A DNA stretch of 64,000 nucleotides from Cavenderia fasciculata (lineage: Eukaryota; Evosea; Eumycetozoa; Acytosteliales; Cavenderiaceae), in contig NW_004457639.1 of NCBI RefSeq assembly GCF_000203815.1, forward strand, positions 372,001 through 436,000, given 5' to 3'. Each line of letters starts with the position of its first letter. The stretch's first letter is position 1. The position numbers and the translations under genes are program-made. The notes below the pieces were generated by a model. That model ran no database searches. It worked only from the letters and a program-made list of their open reading frames with translations, and had not been told where the DNA came from. Below, piece after piece: positions 45,502 through 57,313 of this stretch.

Positions 45502-46122
45502 ATGATTATTCCAAAAGATCATCGTCTCAAAATCTTCAACGACCTTTTCAAGGGTAAAGATATATAGCAAACACACAACAAAGAATCATACAATTAGAGA
45601 GAAATCATCATACTTACTCTCTATCTTTCCACATATCCTCTATCTACTCCTATCTCTACCTATTATCATCTTTTATATTCGATTTACTATTATTTAGAGG
45701 GAGTCATCGTAGCCAAGAAGGATTTCGGTGCCAAGAAGCACTTGACCATCGAAGGTGTATCCAACCTCGAAGTTCTTGCTCTCATGAGATCATTAAAGTC
45801 TCAAAAGCACGTCACTGAGATCTTCAACTGGCAACACTACTATTGGACCTTGACTGACCAAGGTATCCAATACCTCAGACAATACCTCATGCTCCCAGAC
45901 TCTGTTGTCCCATCTACCCTCAGAAAGCAAGCTGTTCGTACCCACCGTGGTGGTGACCGTGAACACCGTGGCGACAGACACGAAGATGGCAAGAGAACCG
46001 GTGCCAGCGGTGAATTCCGTCCAAACTTTGACGGTGAACGTCGTCCACGTATGGGTCCAGGTGCTTACAGAAAGGATGGTCCACCACGTCAACCACGTCA
46101 ACCACAAGAAAACTCCAACTAA
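45502..46122 (+). CDS. rps10: 40S ribosomal protein S10 (eS10)
   Basis: Two exons: 45502-45553 and 45698-46122; 158 aa. It begins MIIPKDHRLKIFNDLFKEGV, then VAKKDFGAKKHLTIEGVSNL, VLALMRSLKSQKHVTEIFNW and HYYWTLTDQGIQYLRQYLML, an almost textbook eS10 domain, followed by an Arg/Gly/Pro-rich tail (RGDRHEDGKRTG, PRQPRQPQENSN). The coding region is noticeably richer in C-ending codons (ATC, TTC, AAG, GTC) than its neighbours, as expected of a highly expressed gene. eS10 sits on the head of the small subunit near the mRNA path. The upstream region (45330-45500) has CTCTC-rich sequence near the probable transcription start. Confidence 0.96.
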
Positions 46123-46328
46123 AATGGTTTGATCAATAAAAGACTGTTTAAAAATTTAAAGTATAAACAACCAAAAAAAGATGGATAAAAAGACAAAGAT
46201 CCAAGACAAGACAATAGACAGATTAGTTTAGAGAAATTAGTACACTTGGAATTAATAATAATCAAAAGAGAGAATATATATATATATTAAATTTATGGAA
46301 ATACTTTTACTTTTACTTTTTATTTTAA

Positions 46329-49026
46329 TTAGATTGATAATTTTAATTGTTGAGTATGTTGATTTTGTAATTGTTGTTGATTATGTTTGAATGATTTTGC
46401 AATATTTCTAGAAAGTGCCAATCTAAGAGATTGTAGGTTTTGAACACTAATACCTTGAAGATATTGATCTGCCAAATGACTGGATTGAATGTCTTCGAGA
46501 TAATTGGTCAACATCATAGTGTCATCCAAATTAAAATAAACTTTGTTTAAACTTTCCAACAATGGTATAATATCCAACATTAATCTAATTGAAAATGATC
46601 TTGGTACAATTTGATTTCTAAACATTTCACAAAAATATTCACTATAATTTTCAAATTCTCTTTTCTATAAAATTATAAATAAATAGAAGAATATTAATAT
46701 ACTTTCTTTTTTCTTTTCTTTTTGTTTTTCTAGCTTACTTTAAAAAAATGAATTAAATGTTTATATTTAATTAAGAAATCCAATTCTTTATAATTTGAAA
46801 ATGATTGATCATTTTTAATGATTGAATCCAAGTCTGTAAACAAGAGACTATTTAGTTTGTGATTCAAAAGATGATTTGAAAGTTGAGCGATACGAGCAGT
46901 ATCTTTGGACATTAATAACCAATTGATTGATGAACCATATCTTTCCAAGGTATAGTCTCGAGCAGAGAGTACCTTGAAAATATGGTTGATTGATTTTTGA
47001 GAGGAATAAGAGAGAAGCTTGTATGCTTGTCTTTCAGAGATTGATTCGGGGGTTGATTGTCGTTGAATGATAGATTCAATGAGGGTGGATGATTTTTTAG
47101 TTTGGTTAATGTAACCAAAGGCAATGTCGAGGAGAGATGGATCTTGAGCCAATTCCAAAACCATAGCTAGTCAGCAGTTGGTCACGTGTAGAGAGGAGAG
47201 GTGATGGTTGATGTGGTTGACGTTTGAGAACGTATGGATGGTGTACCAATAGATCGGTGACATGGACAACCAACCACGATGGCAAATGTTTGGCCATTTC
47301 CTCGAGTGCCACTTGAAGTTGATCAGGTGCAGCCAATGATTTGATGATTCGATCAATGAGTGACGCTGACTTGAATTTGGTGTAATAGTGGAGGAAGAGT
47401 TGACGGATTTGTTGTGGTGAAGATACATGTTCAACATAGAGTAGATGAGTTACTACCGACTGCAAGTAAGCAGTTTGACCACTATTATTATTGTACTTGC
47501 TTAATATCTTTTCATCACCATTGAGTAGATCAATCATTTCTTTTAATCCATTACCACCACTAGATTCCATCAAACCACTCGATGCAATTTGACCAACCTC
47601 TTGATGCCACTGTTGCCAAAGTTGAATGTATTCATTGGTGAAGTTTGTCTTTCTACGTATTGGTATACGTTGTAAAAGATCAATCATCACTCCAATTGGT
47701 GAACGTCTAAGATTTGCATTGTTGGACATGGTCGATTTGAGATGAATTGAAGAACTTGATTTGGGTAGTCGAGAAAGTAGATTCAGCAGATGAATCGATT
47801 CATCAATCAAACCATGACACAACATTTGAGATACAAATGATAGTACTTGATCCTGTTCAACCGATCCAATATCCTGCAACAATTCTTCAAATTGTTCAAT
47901 CACTCCTTGATCTTGTTGTTGTTTCAAACAATCCAATAATTGATGTGGTGATATAGTTGGTGAGAAATAAAATAAATGTGTAATCTTTAATATCATTGAT
48001 ATTATATTTAAATTTTCAATTTCTTGTTTATACTAAAATGGATGGAAAAATGGAAAGGGAAAATTAATATTTAATAGTTAATAGTTATTATTTTGTTTTG
48101 TTATTATTTACTTTTGAAAAGATTAAATCACAATCAATAAAAATTGGATTTTCCAAATCATTTATATTATTTTCAATATATTCAATTCTCTTTGAATATT
48201 CTTTTCTATTTAATATTATTAAATTATTTTTCATTTTGTCTAAATAGAAAGAAAAAAAAGAAAAGTAAATAATATAGTTGTTAGGTTTGTTTCATTTTCT
48301 TTTTTTTTTTCTATATTTACTTTGATCATTATTAAATTTATCAATTTGAGATTGATTTTGTGATTGATGTTTAAAGATGTTTGAATTTCTAGTAATTAAT
48401 TTACATTGAATACCAATTTGTTTGGATAGATCAAAACAAAGAGAAGGATAGATTGAATCGACGTGACCACAAAAGATAATTAATGAAAAGTTCTTTTGAT
48501 AGGCATCTTCCATGATTTGAGAGATTCTTGATCTTTCCTTGGTCTTTAGATCATTGTCGTAGGGATTGTGATGAGTGTCGGCATCATCATAATCCAAATA
48601 ATGACCTGTTGCCAATGCTTTTTGAATTTGATCTCTTGTCGATAATATAACAGATTGATAACGATTAGAGATTGATACAATCTCTCTTACTCTTTCCTCT
48701 GATATAAATTCTTCTCCTCCTTGAATCACTAATCCTTGAATATTTATAAAATGTGAATACATTTCATTATATAACTAAGTAAAGACAACAAAAAAGAATA
48801 AGTAACCTTATATATTCATGTTTCTATCATTCTTTTATACCTTTCTAATTTGTGATAAAGTTTCATTATTACTGTTATTACTATTATTGATTATATTGAT
48901 ATCATCTACTTTATCTTGAGTATTGGGTGTTGTTGTTGGTGGGAATAATAATAGATCATCATTTGAATGTAATGACCAATTTATATCTAGAAATGATGTA
49001 TTACCAGAATCTGATTCTTGATTCAT
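46329..49026 (-). CDS. nup85: nucleoporin NUP85, with a one-base frame break
   Basis: Five exons: 49026-48841, 48774-48321, 48239-48112, 48032-46739 and 46664-46329; about 799 codons. Homology to NUP85 of the Y-complex (Nup107-160) is recognisable by blocks in order: NRYQSVILSTRDQIQKAL, PIGVMIDLLQRIPI and YIQLWQQWHQEV, LPSWLVVHVTDLLVHHPYVL, YGSSINWLLMSKDTARIAQL, SLLFTDLDSI, and IVPRSFSIRLMLDIIPLLES, ending LRLALSRNIAKSF. The fourth exon needs a frame change at about 47165: STRDQLLTSYG is in one frame and MVLELAQDPSLLDIAFGYIN in the next, overlapping at CTATGG. Exon length is 3n+1, consistent with one extra base. NUP85 is an alpha-helical scaffold of the nuclear pore. The long interval contains no other gene. 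Confidence 0.88.
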
Positions 49027-49269
49027 TGTTGATTCAAAAGATAGATAGGAAGTAGATATAAATGAATATTGTTCAAAAAGACGATGATCATCACACCCAA
49101 GTCTCGATGAATCAGCATGAGATGTTTTTATTTTTAATTTTTTTTTTCATTCACCTTAATTCTTCACAAAGAAAGAACAAGACCTCACTCTGCTCTATAA
49201 TATCATTATTATTATTATTAGTATCTATTCTATTCTTAGTTTCTTTATTCTTCTTTTCTATTTGTTTGA

Positions 49270-51496
49270 ATGAATTTTTTAAATTTATTAATAGGACAAG
49301 GAACAGCACAATTTCCTTTTAATATAGGACAAGCAGTAACTAGTTATACTGGTAAATCGATATGGACCTTACATCAAGGAACTAAAAAGGATGATGGTTC
49401 AGTAGTATCAATCTTTAGCTTTGACGTTAAAAAGAATCCTTCAAAGTTAGAGGTTGCACGTAATGGTTTTAAACGTGCCAAAACTATCAGACATCCCAAC
49501 TTTATCACCTATATCGATGGTCTAGAAACTGATAGTAACATTTACATTGTCACTGAAACTATCACTCCTCTAGATGAAGCTATTCAAGATATTAAAAAGT
49601 TTGATGATGCTATTTCATGGGGTATCTATCAAATTACTGTAAGTAGAAAAAGAAAGAAACAAAGAAAAAGAAAAAGAAAAAGTTTGGTTCTAATATTTCA
49701 CTTTACCTTTCTTTTTCTATAGAATGGATTATCATTTTTAAGTGGAAAGAATTTAACACATGGTAATCTTTGTATGACGACGATATTTGTAAATAAGAGT
49801 GGAGATTGGAAATTGGGAGGATTGGATTTGGTGTGTGATGTTAGAGATGCCAATCCATTGTTAAAGACACATGTTGATTTGGTGCCTGCCAAATATAGAG
49901 CTCCAGAGGTGAGCAAGGCTCAATGGAGTCAAATCAATACTGCTCCTAGTTTTGCAATCGATGCTTGGATGTTGGGATGTCTCATGTATGAATGTTACAG
50001 TGGCGTCATGTCCAAATCAGAGGATGTTCGCGAGTTGGCTTCTATCCCCAAATCACTTCAACCATCCTATCAAAAATGTTTCTCTTCCAAACCAGAACAA
50101 CGTCTCAATCCTCAAAAATTCCTCGAATCCTCCTACTTTTCAAATATCTTTGTTGAAACTTGTACATTTTTAGAAAATATTACTTTAAAAGATCAATTTG
50201 AAAAGGAAACTTTTTTCAAGTATGAAAAAAACAAAAAAAAACAAAAAAAACAAAAAGAAGTATATATTAATTTTTATTTTAATTTTTTAAAGAAAATTAG
50301 ATCAACATTTAGATAAATTACCAACAAATATATGTAAATTTAAGATTTTACCACATTTGATTACGGCATTTGAAATTGGACCAATTAATACAAAGATTTT
50401 GGGAACATTGTTAAAGATTAGTTCTAATCTGTCGACAGAGGAATATACAACAAAGGTGGTACCAAGTGTAGTGAAATGGTTTGCAATGGATGATAGAGGG
50501 TTACGAGTCAATCTTTTGGAAAATCTCGAACACTATATCCAACACTTGTCATCAACTGTCATTAATGACCAAATCTTTCCCAATGTGGTCAATGGATTCA
50601 ATGATAAGCCAGCACTCAAGGAGCTGACTATAAAGTCGATGCTATTGTTTGCACCAAAGCTCTCTGAAAAGACTATGCTTCAGCTGCTCAAATACTTTGC
50701 TGCCCTCCAAAAGGACATGGAACCAGGTATCAGAACCAATACTACTGTTTGTTTGGGTAGAATCTCTGAACATATTTCACCCGACACTAGAAAGCGTGTT
50801 CTTGTACCAGCCTTTTCAACCTCGCTCCGTGATCCTTTTGTACCATCTCAAAATGCTGGTCTCTCTGCATTTATGTTTACCCAACAATATTATACCCCCG
50901 ATGAAATTGCTACCAAGGTCATCCCAGAAATCTCTCGTATGCTCATCTCTCCAGAAAAACAAATTCGTACCACTGCTTTCCAAGCAATGTCTTTGTTTAT
51001 TGGTAAATTGGAAACTTTTTCTTCTCAATTACCTGATACTCAACAACAACAACAAGGAGGAAGTCAACAAGGTGGACAACAAGGATCGGGATCAGGATCA
51101 AATCAAGGTGGACACCAGACTATGGGACCAGATGGTCAAGAAACAATGTTGGGATGGGCATATGGACTTACAAAGAAATATATTGCAACTGCTACCAATG
51201 AATCACCACTTGCTTCTCCTCCTCCTCTAAATTCTAGTAATAATAGTTATTCTAGTAGTAATAGTTCATCTTCAAATACTCCATCAAGTAATTTTACATC
51301 TCCTCAACAATCAAAACAAAGTGAAAAGGAAAAAGAAAAACAAAAAACAACAAGTTATTCAACATCGTCATCATCATCAACAACAACTAAAAAGAATAAT
51401 ATAAATGCAGATGGATGGGATGAAAATGATGATGATTTATTTGATGATGATGAACCAGTAGTAGAAACTAAAAAATCAATTCCTTCTAAAGTTATA

Positions 51497-51528
<32 letters not shown>

Positions 51529-51784
51529 TAATAGTAGTGGTAACAAGACAGGAGGAGGAGGAATGAAACTTTCATCAAAACCTAAAAACACGTTTTCATA
51601 TCAAGATGATGATTCAGACAATAACAATAACAAATCATCAGGAGATTGGAATGATTGGGATGATAGTAATAATAATACAGTATCATCTAGAAATTCTTCT
51701 TCATCATCAACTAAAAAGAAAACTACAACCATTGTAAAATCAAAACCAACAAGTACTGATGGTTGGGATGATTGGAATGATTAA
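49270..51784 (+). CDS. SCYL1-like pseudokinase with HEAT repeats
   Basis: Three exons: 49270-49638, 49723-50219 and 50293-51784; 785 aa. The N-terminal kinase-like domain matches SCYL1/NTKL: FPFNIGQAVTSYTGKSIWTL, FKRAKTIRHPNFITYIDGLE, the catalytic loop replaced by LTHGNLCMTT, and DFG replaced by LGGLDL, so it is a pseudokinase. HEAT repeats follow: FKILPHLITAFEIGPINTKI, VPSVVKWFAMDDRGLRVNLL and RTNTTVCLGRISEHISPDTR. The C-terminus is Ser/Asn-rich with acidic Trp motifs (DGWDENDDDLFDDD, DWNDWDDS, DGWDDWND at the very end). SCYL1 acts in COPI-dependent Golgi-ER transport. The animal protein ends with a dibasic COPI motif; here the end is WDDWND. Confidence 0.9.
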
Positions 51785-51848
51785 AAATCCTTAAATCCTT
51801 AAATCTAGAAAAAACAATTGTTTTATTTTTAATTTAATTTTTAATTTT

Positions 51849-54800
51849 TTAAATTCCTTTTGTATGACTATAATTTATATTATCTTGTGGTCGATAATGA
51901 CAAAACATTCCACCTATATGCATTTTCTTTCTTTTTGATTCATCATCTCCCAACAACAATATACTTGCAATTGGATCCAATACTCTTGTAGCACCATCAA
52001 ACTCGTTGAGTGGTGATTGTGGTCCATCTTTGCGTTGTGATGTCATCTTTGTACACCATCCAGTATCGACACCACAAACATAGATACCTTTCTTGAGATA
52101 ACTCTCAGCGATTGAATAGGTCATCATATTGAGTGATGATTTGGCCATATTAGTGTGGGTGTGATGACCATGATTGTATCCTTTGTTGAATGAGCCTTCT
52201 TGTGCTGATACATTGACAATAAATTTCCAATCGTTGTCATCTCCATCAGTCTTGATATAGTTTGACATAAAGGGTGATAGTTGAGAGATCAACATGAATG
52301 GAACTGTAACATTGACCAATTGAACTTCCATCATTTCAATTGGTGATGTTTCTTCAATTGTTTCTCTCCATGTTGTCTGTTCTCTGTTGTCTAATGGTTC
52401 ACCATGTAAATCTGTTTGACCAGGTGGGAATAATTCATCATTTCGTTCTTCTCTGTCATGATCCAATAATTGTATTTGTGTCATTAATGAACATTCCATA
52501 ATACTTTTTGGTAATTCATTATTATATAGTTGTACTGCTGTTCTTTTTGGTGTTGGAATTTCATCACTATCATTATTATCTTGATTATAGTCATCGTCGT
52601 CGTCATCATCATCATTATCATCATTCTTTTTTATAAATTTAATAGATTGAGTAATATGACCAATTAAACCATAAGCAAGAGATAGGTATTCTTCCTTTTC
52701 TATCAATTCTCTAAAATAGGCACGTGGTCTACGAATAGTTTGAGCAGCATTGTTGATTAAAATATCCAAACGAGGGAATAATTGTTTGATGTGATTGATC
52801 ATTGATTGAACCGATGGTAAATGTCTAAAATCACATCCATAAACAAATAGTCTATCTTTCCATTCAGAGTAATCATCTTCCCTTGAATAACGATCTATTG
52901 CAATCCAAGGGAATCTTGTTGTCACCATGACAGTAAATCCACTTTTTAATAATCTCTTTGCAATATAATATCCAATTTTCATTCTTGCTCCAGTTACCAA
53001 AGCATATTTTGGACGACTCTGGTCTACTTGAATATTATCCCATTGTTGCCATTTCGAGTCTGTTAAATTTTGACAATCGTTGCAAATTGGAATTTCACCA
53101 ATACTTGTATGCCAATGAAATATTAATTCGCCGCATTGATAACATGAAAAACCAACAGTACAAATTGATTTTGGTTCAACGATAATATGTTGATCGATAA
53201 ATTGATCCAATATTTTCCAACCATGATAAACAAAATTTGGGCCAATCATTTTTGGTTTGTCTATCACATTTAGTGCTTCCAAATCAAATGAATTGTTTGG
53301 TCCTACTCGTTCCATAATATCTTGAATCGTTGTGAATAGTTGTTGTTCGGAAGAATCAGAGTCATCTCCATATCTTAGTCTGTACATTTGTCTTTGTCTT
53401 TGTCGTTGCATTGATATTACTTTTAGTTCTGGAACATTTAAAGATCCAAATCTATCAAGAGGAAACATTCCACCTTTCTTTTTATAATCATCCAACCAAT
53501 CGAGTGAATTTGATTGGTCCCATATTTCAGTTGCACCAAATGAATAACCTCTTTTGAAATACTTTTCTATTCGTGATCTTTCTCGATGCAAAAGATGAGG
53601 TGATATATAGTTGAAAGAGTTTGCAATTGACCTAACACCACGCAAAAGAGTGTAAATTTCATTGCCATCATATAAAAAGCACGTGCAATCTATATCTGCC
53701 TTTAAAAGATACTCATAGTAACTTTTAAGAGTGGCAGTGACAATTTGTACGGGACGGTAGGGGTAGGCAGTTGGAAGGATGGTCAACGAATGCATTGTCT
53801 TGATGATATGATAGTCACATGGAAGAGATGATGTGATTTCCTTTACCAATAATTTAATTCTTTTAATTGCACTCTGCTCTGACTCTGTAATGAGAAATAG
53901 ATCGATATCTGATTTGAAATAGGGTGATTTTTCATTATTGTATAATCTATGTGTTTCTGTATACCATGATGGTTCATCGAGCAATTCATCCAATCCCTTT
54001 AATCCATCATGAGTAAAAAGTCTTTTACTTGGAGCACTTGAAAGATATTCTTGGATGATCTTTTTGGCATTGGTGGCAAGTGGTGCAATAGCCTTTTCAA
54101 CAGTTAAAAAGGTTTCATAATTATCTATCATAAATTCTGATCCAAGTGTAAGAGATGCCAATACCGAACTACCACCACATACAACTTTACATCCATCTAT
54201 TTCACCCCATGTAATACCAGAAAGTACAGACGAAGTAAAAGATTTAAAACATTCTTTAAAAAGTGTAAGATTGTTTACCATTTTTTTACCAATATGTGCA
54301 GATATAAAGTTATTACCAATATTTGAACCAAACAATTTAAATAGTGGATTTTCCAAATCATTTTCCATTAATCTATCAGTTTCAAAAGATGAATTTTGAA
54401 CTAGTTTATAATTTCTACTCCTTTTTTCAATGAGGTGTAATAATTTGTTGTTAAATACACCTTCTAGATGTCTATATGCATTTCGGTAATAATTATTGGT
54501 TGCAATATGTTGACAATAGGTTTGAATGATAGGTATCATACTTGACTTTATATGAGAAAAGATGAATCCAATATTGTCTCGATTTGGATGTTCTGTAATG
54601 ACACTAACAATCCCTTCAAATAATATTTGACGTTTGTCAAGATATTCTTGTACATTATATACACCAATTAAATCATTTGCCATGTCTTGCAGTTTAGTTG
54701 CAATAGTCTGAGCATATTGACTGTCCATATGTGGTGATGATTGGCCATAGTCATACAAATACGGATTGTACAATCCACCTTTTGGGTTGATTGGATCTTT

Positions 54801-55430
54801 GTCCCAATTGATATTATAGTATTCTAGAGCCAATGTCCTAGCATCAATAATGGGTAAAGTTATATTCTTTGGCATTGGAACCAACGACGACTCGTAATGA
54901 TTTGGTGAGAGTGGATCCAATATACTAGCATGAGTACATCCAACTTGAACAGTCCATTTTGATAGAAACGGGTCTTGTTGATATTGACGTCCAACTATAG
55001 GTGTTACTTTTGAACTACTATGAAGAGGCCACCAACAACGTGGCTTATAACACCAGTAATATTTCCTTGATAGATAGACCCATCTTGGACGACACTGAAA
55101 CATTCTCATCTTTATACATTGTCCACTTGTTTGTTCTTTATTACATATTCTAAAAATAAAATAAATAAAAATAAAATAAAAAGAAAGAAAGAAAGAGATT
55201 AATATAACTTTTAATTTATATTTGATATAAACTTGTTTTGTTTGTTAGACATACATTTGTTTTTGTTTTTCTTTCTTTTTATCTTTGTAGAGTACTATTT
55301 TTTTAAACTTTGGTCTTTTTGTTTGTATTGATCTGTCATGATTGTAATGATATAAATCATGATAATCATTTATCCAATCATCTTGAACCACATAATCATA
55401 ATCTTTATCATCATCATTATCGTCTGTCAT
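51849..55430 (-). CDS. fusion of nucleotidyltransferase-like region, zinc ribbon and SDR domain
   Basis: Two exons: 55430-55255 and 55149-51849; 1158 aa. The acidic N-terminus is followed by a Cys/Trp-rich patch. Near residue 384 is CGGSSVLASLTLGS and near 472 KSDIDLFLITES, the two halves of a nucleotidyltransferase signature (GGS and DxD) separated by an unusual insertion of about 88 residues. A zinc ribbon follows (CYQCGELIFHWHTS, CNDC). From about residue 775 is a short-chain dehydrogenase: YALVTGARMKIGYYIAKRL (cofactor loop), LDILINNAAQTIRR, FIVNVSAQEGSF (Ser) and HTHTNMAKSSLNMMTYSIAE, where the usual Tyr of YxxxK is Thr. An Asp-rich insertion breaks the SDR. The substrate is unknown. It is one continuous frame, so the fusion is not an assembly join. 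Confidence 0.82.
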
Positions 55431-55944
55431 GATAATTTAATAATAATAATAATAATAGTCGTTTGTTTGATGAATGAATTGAAATGAAATGAAAATGACA
55501 TGACGGATATTGGGATGAAGGAATGATCTAAACATCATTGTGAGAATCTAATAGGATCTCGACCAGCAGCGCAAATCGAAAACTAGTTGATAAGCCATCG
55601 ACCGATTTGAGCTATAGTGCATTCGATAATGAAAAATCATTGAAAAATCATTTTTTTTTATTGTATTGTTTGTTTATTCTCTTTTGTTGTAATTTATAGT
55701 TACAATTTAAATAAATACAATATAAACACATTGAAGAAATAATGGTAAAACATACAGTGATTGAAAAGAGTTTCATTTCAAGGTTGGATTAGTTTGAAAT
55801 AATAATAATATCCTTGTGTTGGATTAAATTTTCTTGTGCGATAAACCAGGTGGTCAGTTCGGAGAATCATCTAATGAAGAAAAAAAGCATAAGAAACTTT
55901 GCAAGGCATCTTATGATTCTCTTTTTGGATTATACTTTTTTACA
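55431..55944. other. intergenic region with an orphan coding-like stretch at 55834-55944
   Basis: The left part (55440-55830) is AT-rich with no gene. From about 55834 a frame without an ATG reads CDKPGGQFGESSNEEKKHKK and then LCKASYDSL, running in frame into the next gene's start. This stretch is missing before the second copy of that gene at 63.3 kb, and similarity between the two copies begins only at about 55917 (TTCTCTTTTTG). It may be the torn end of another gene at the edge of the duplicated segment. Confidence 0.4.
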
Positions 55945-57135
55945 ATGATGTATTATTACTACTTCATTCTAGCTTTCATCTCTAGTCATTTCATCTCTGG
56001 TGCCTTTGGTACTGCTCCAAACTGTGAGTATAATGGTATTGATTACTCTGGATTCAAGTATGTATCTCTCAACAACATGTATCTGTAGATAGATAGATAG
56101 AGTAAACCGTTATTAACGCTATTGGATTTAATGTTTCTCCTCAATTGTAGTTCTTCATACTCTTTCAAGTTTGTTATATCCAATTTAATTAAAGAATAAT
56201 ATTATAGTTACTAATAACGATCATCATTTATTTATTTTTTTGGTCCCACCTTTACCCACAATACTTTAAAATAATAATACTATTAGTGTTCAAGGTATTG
56301 TAACAATATATATAACAATGTTGATTATGCATGATATCTTTGCAATTTCCAAAACTTACACATTATTTTTGTTTTTGATGATTTAGGTACCAATTACATA
56401 TGGTCAGTTTGTCAACCAAATTTGCAATGCAACTCACTTCTTGGAGCCACGAATATTGTTTCATGTCAAAAGCCAACAACAGGAACACCACAAAACACTG
56501 GTTTGCTAAGCAGTGGAGTATGGGCAGACTCTCCTGGTGGTGGAGGAGCTGTCGTCAACTACAAGTCAGGCACAGCTCCATGCAAATCTTCTGGTAAAGT
56601 TAGACAAACCAATGTCTTTTTTACTTGTGCTCCTGGCCAACTTGATAAGGTTGTGGCAGCTGACGAATCGGCCACAAAATGTGTTTATGAAGTATTTATG
56701 TCTGGAAAATCTGCATGTGCCTCATCATCTTCGTCATCATCGTCAGGGTCAGATGTCACATGTACATTGAGTCGTTCAGGTAAACTCAAGGTCCAGTATC
56801 CAGGTGACACTCCAATCAATTGTACCTCTCAAGGTGTCAGTGAGTGTAATGCACCAGGCGGATTCCAATGTCTAGGTCTCTTGAGCTCCTCATCTACCAG
56901 ATGTTCAGCTCCAAACGAAATTGTTTGTCAAGCTTCATCTATTGTCTGTCGTGCTGGTGGAATGTCCTGCTCCATTGAGGGTGGTCAATTGAGTATCAGA
57001 CCCGATACAGTAGTAGTTCCAGGTGGTGACAATTCACAATCTGATTCCAAAACTAGTAATTCTTCCTCTACCTCGACATCATTCTCTCTTTTCACCATCC
57101 TCCTCTCATTATCCATTATTGCCATTTTAATTTAG
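55945..57135 (+). CDS. Cys-rich predicted GPI-anchored surface protein, copy 1
   Basis: Three exons: 55945-56057, an 8-nt microexon 56287-56294, and 56387-57135; 289 aa. The signal peptide is MMYYYYFILAFISSHFISGA. The mature part is Cys-rich with paired blocks: GTAPNCEYNGIDYSG, NYIWSVCQPNLQCNSLLGA, PCKSSGKVRQTNVFFTCAPG, SDVTCTLSRSGKLKVQY and CRAGGMSCSIEGGQLSIRPD. A Ser-rich stretch and a hydrophobic C-terminus (FSLFTILLSLSIIAILI) suggest a GPI anchor. I do not recognise the family. A second copy at 63310 has the same exon 1 and coding sequence, but there the microexon is continuous with the last exon, so the intron at 56295-56386 is present only here. It is likely a cell-surface recognition or adhesion protein by architecture. 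Confidence 0.78.
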
Positions 57136-57313
57136 TCTATATGTAGATAAGGCAAGTCGTCAAAATAAATAATATATTCCAATTAATTAATTTATTAATT
57201 GTATATCGTTATCAAAGTAATATTGGACAACTATTTTTATTTAAAATAATATGATACATTGGATTTGGTCGGTCTATTTATTAAATAAATGAGTGATCTG
57301 TGTTTGTAAATTT

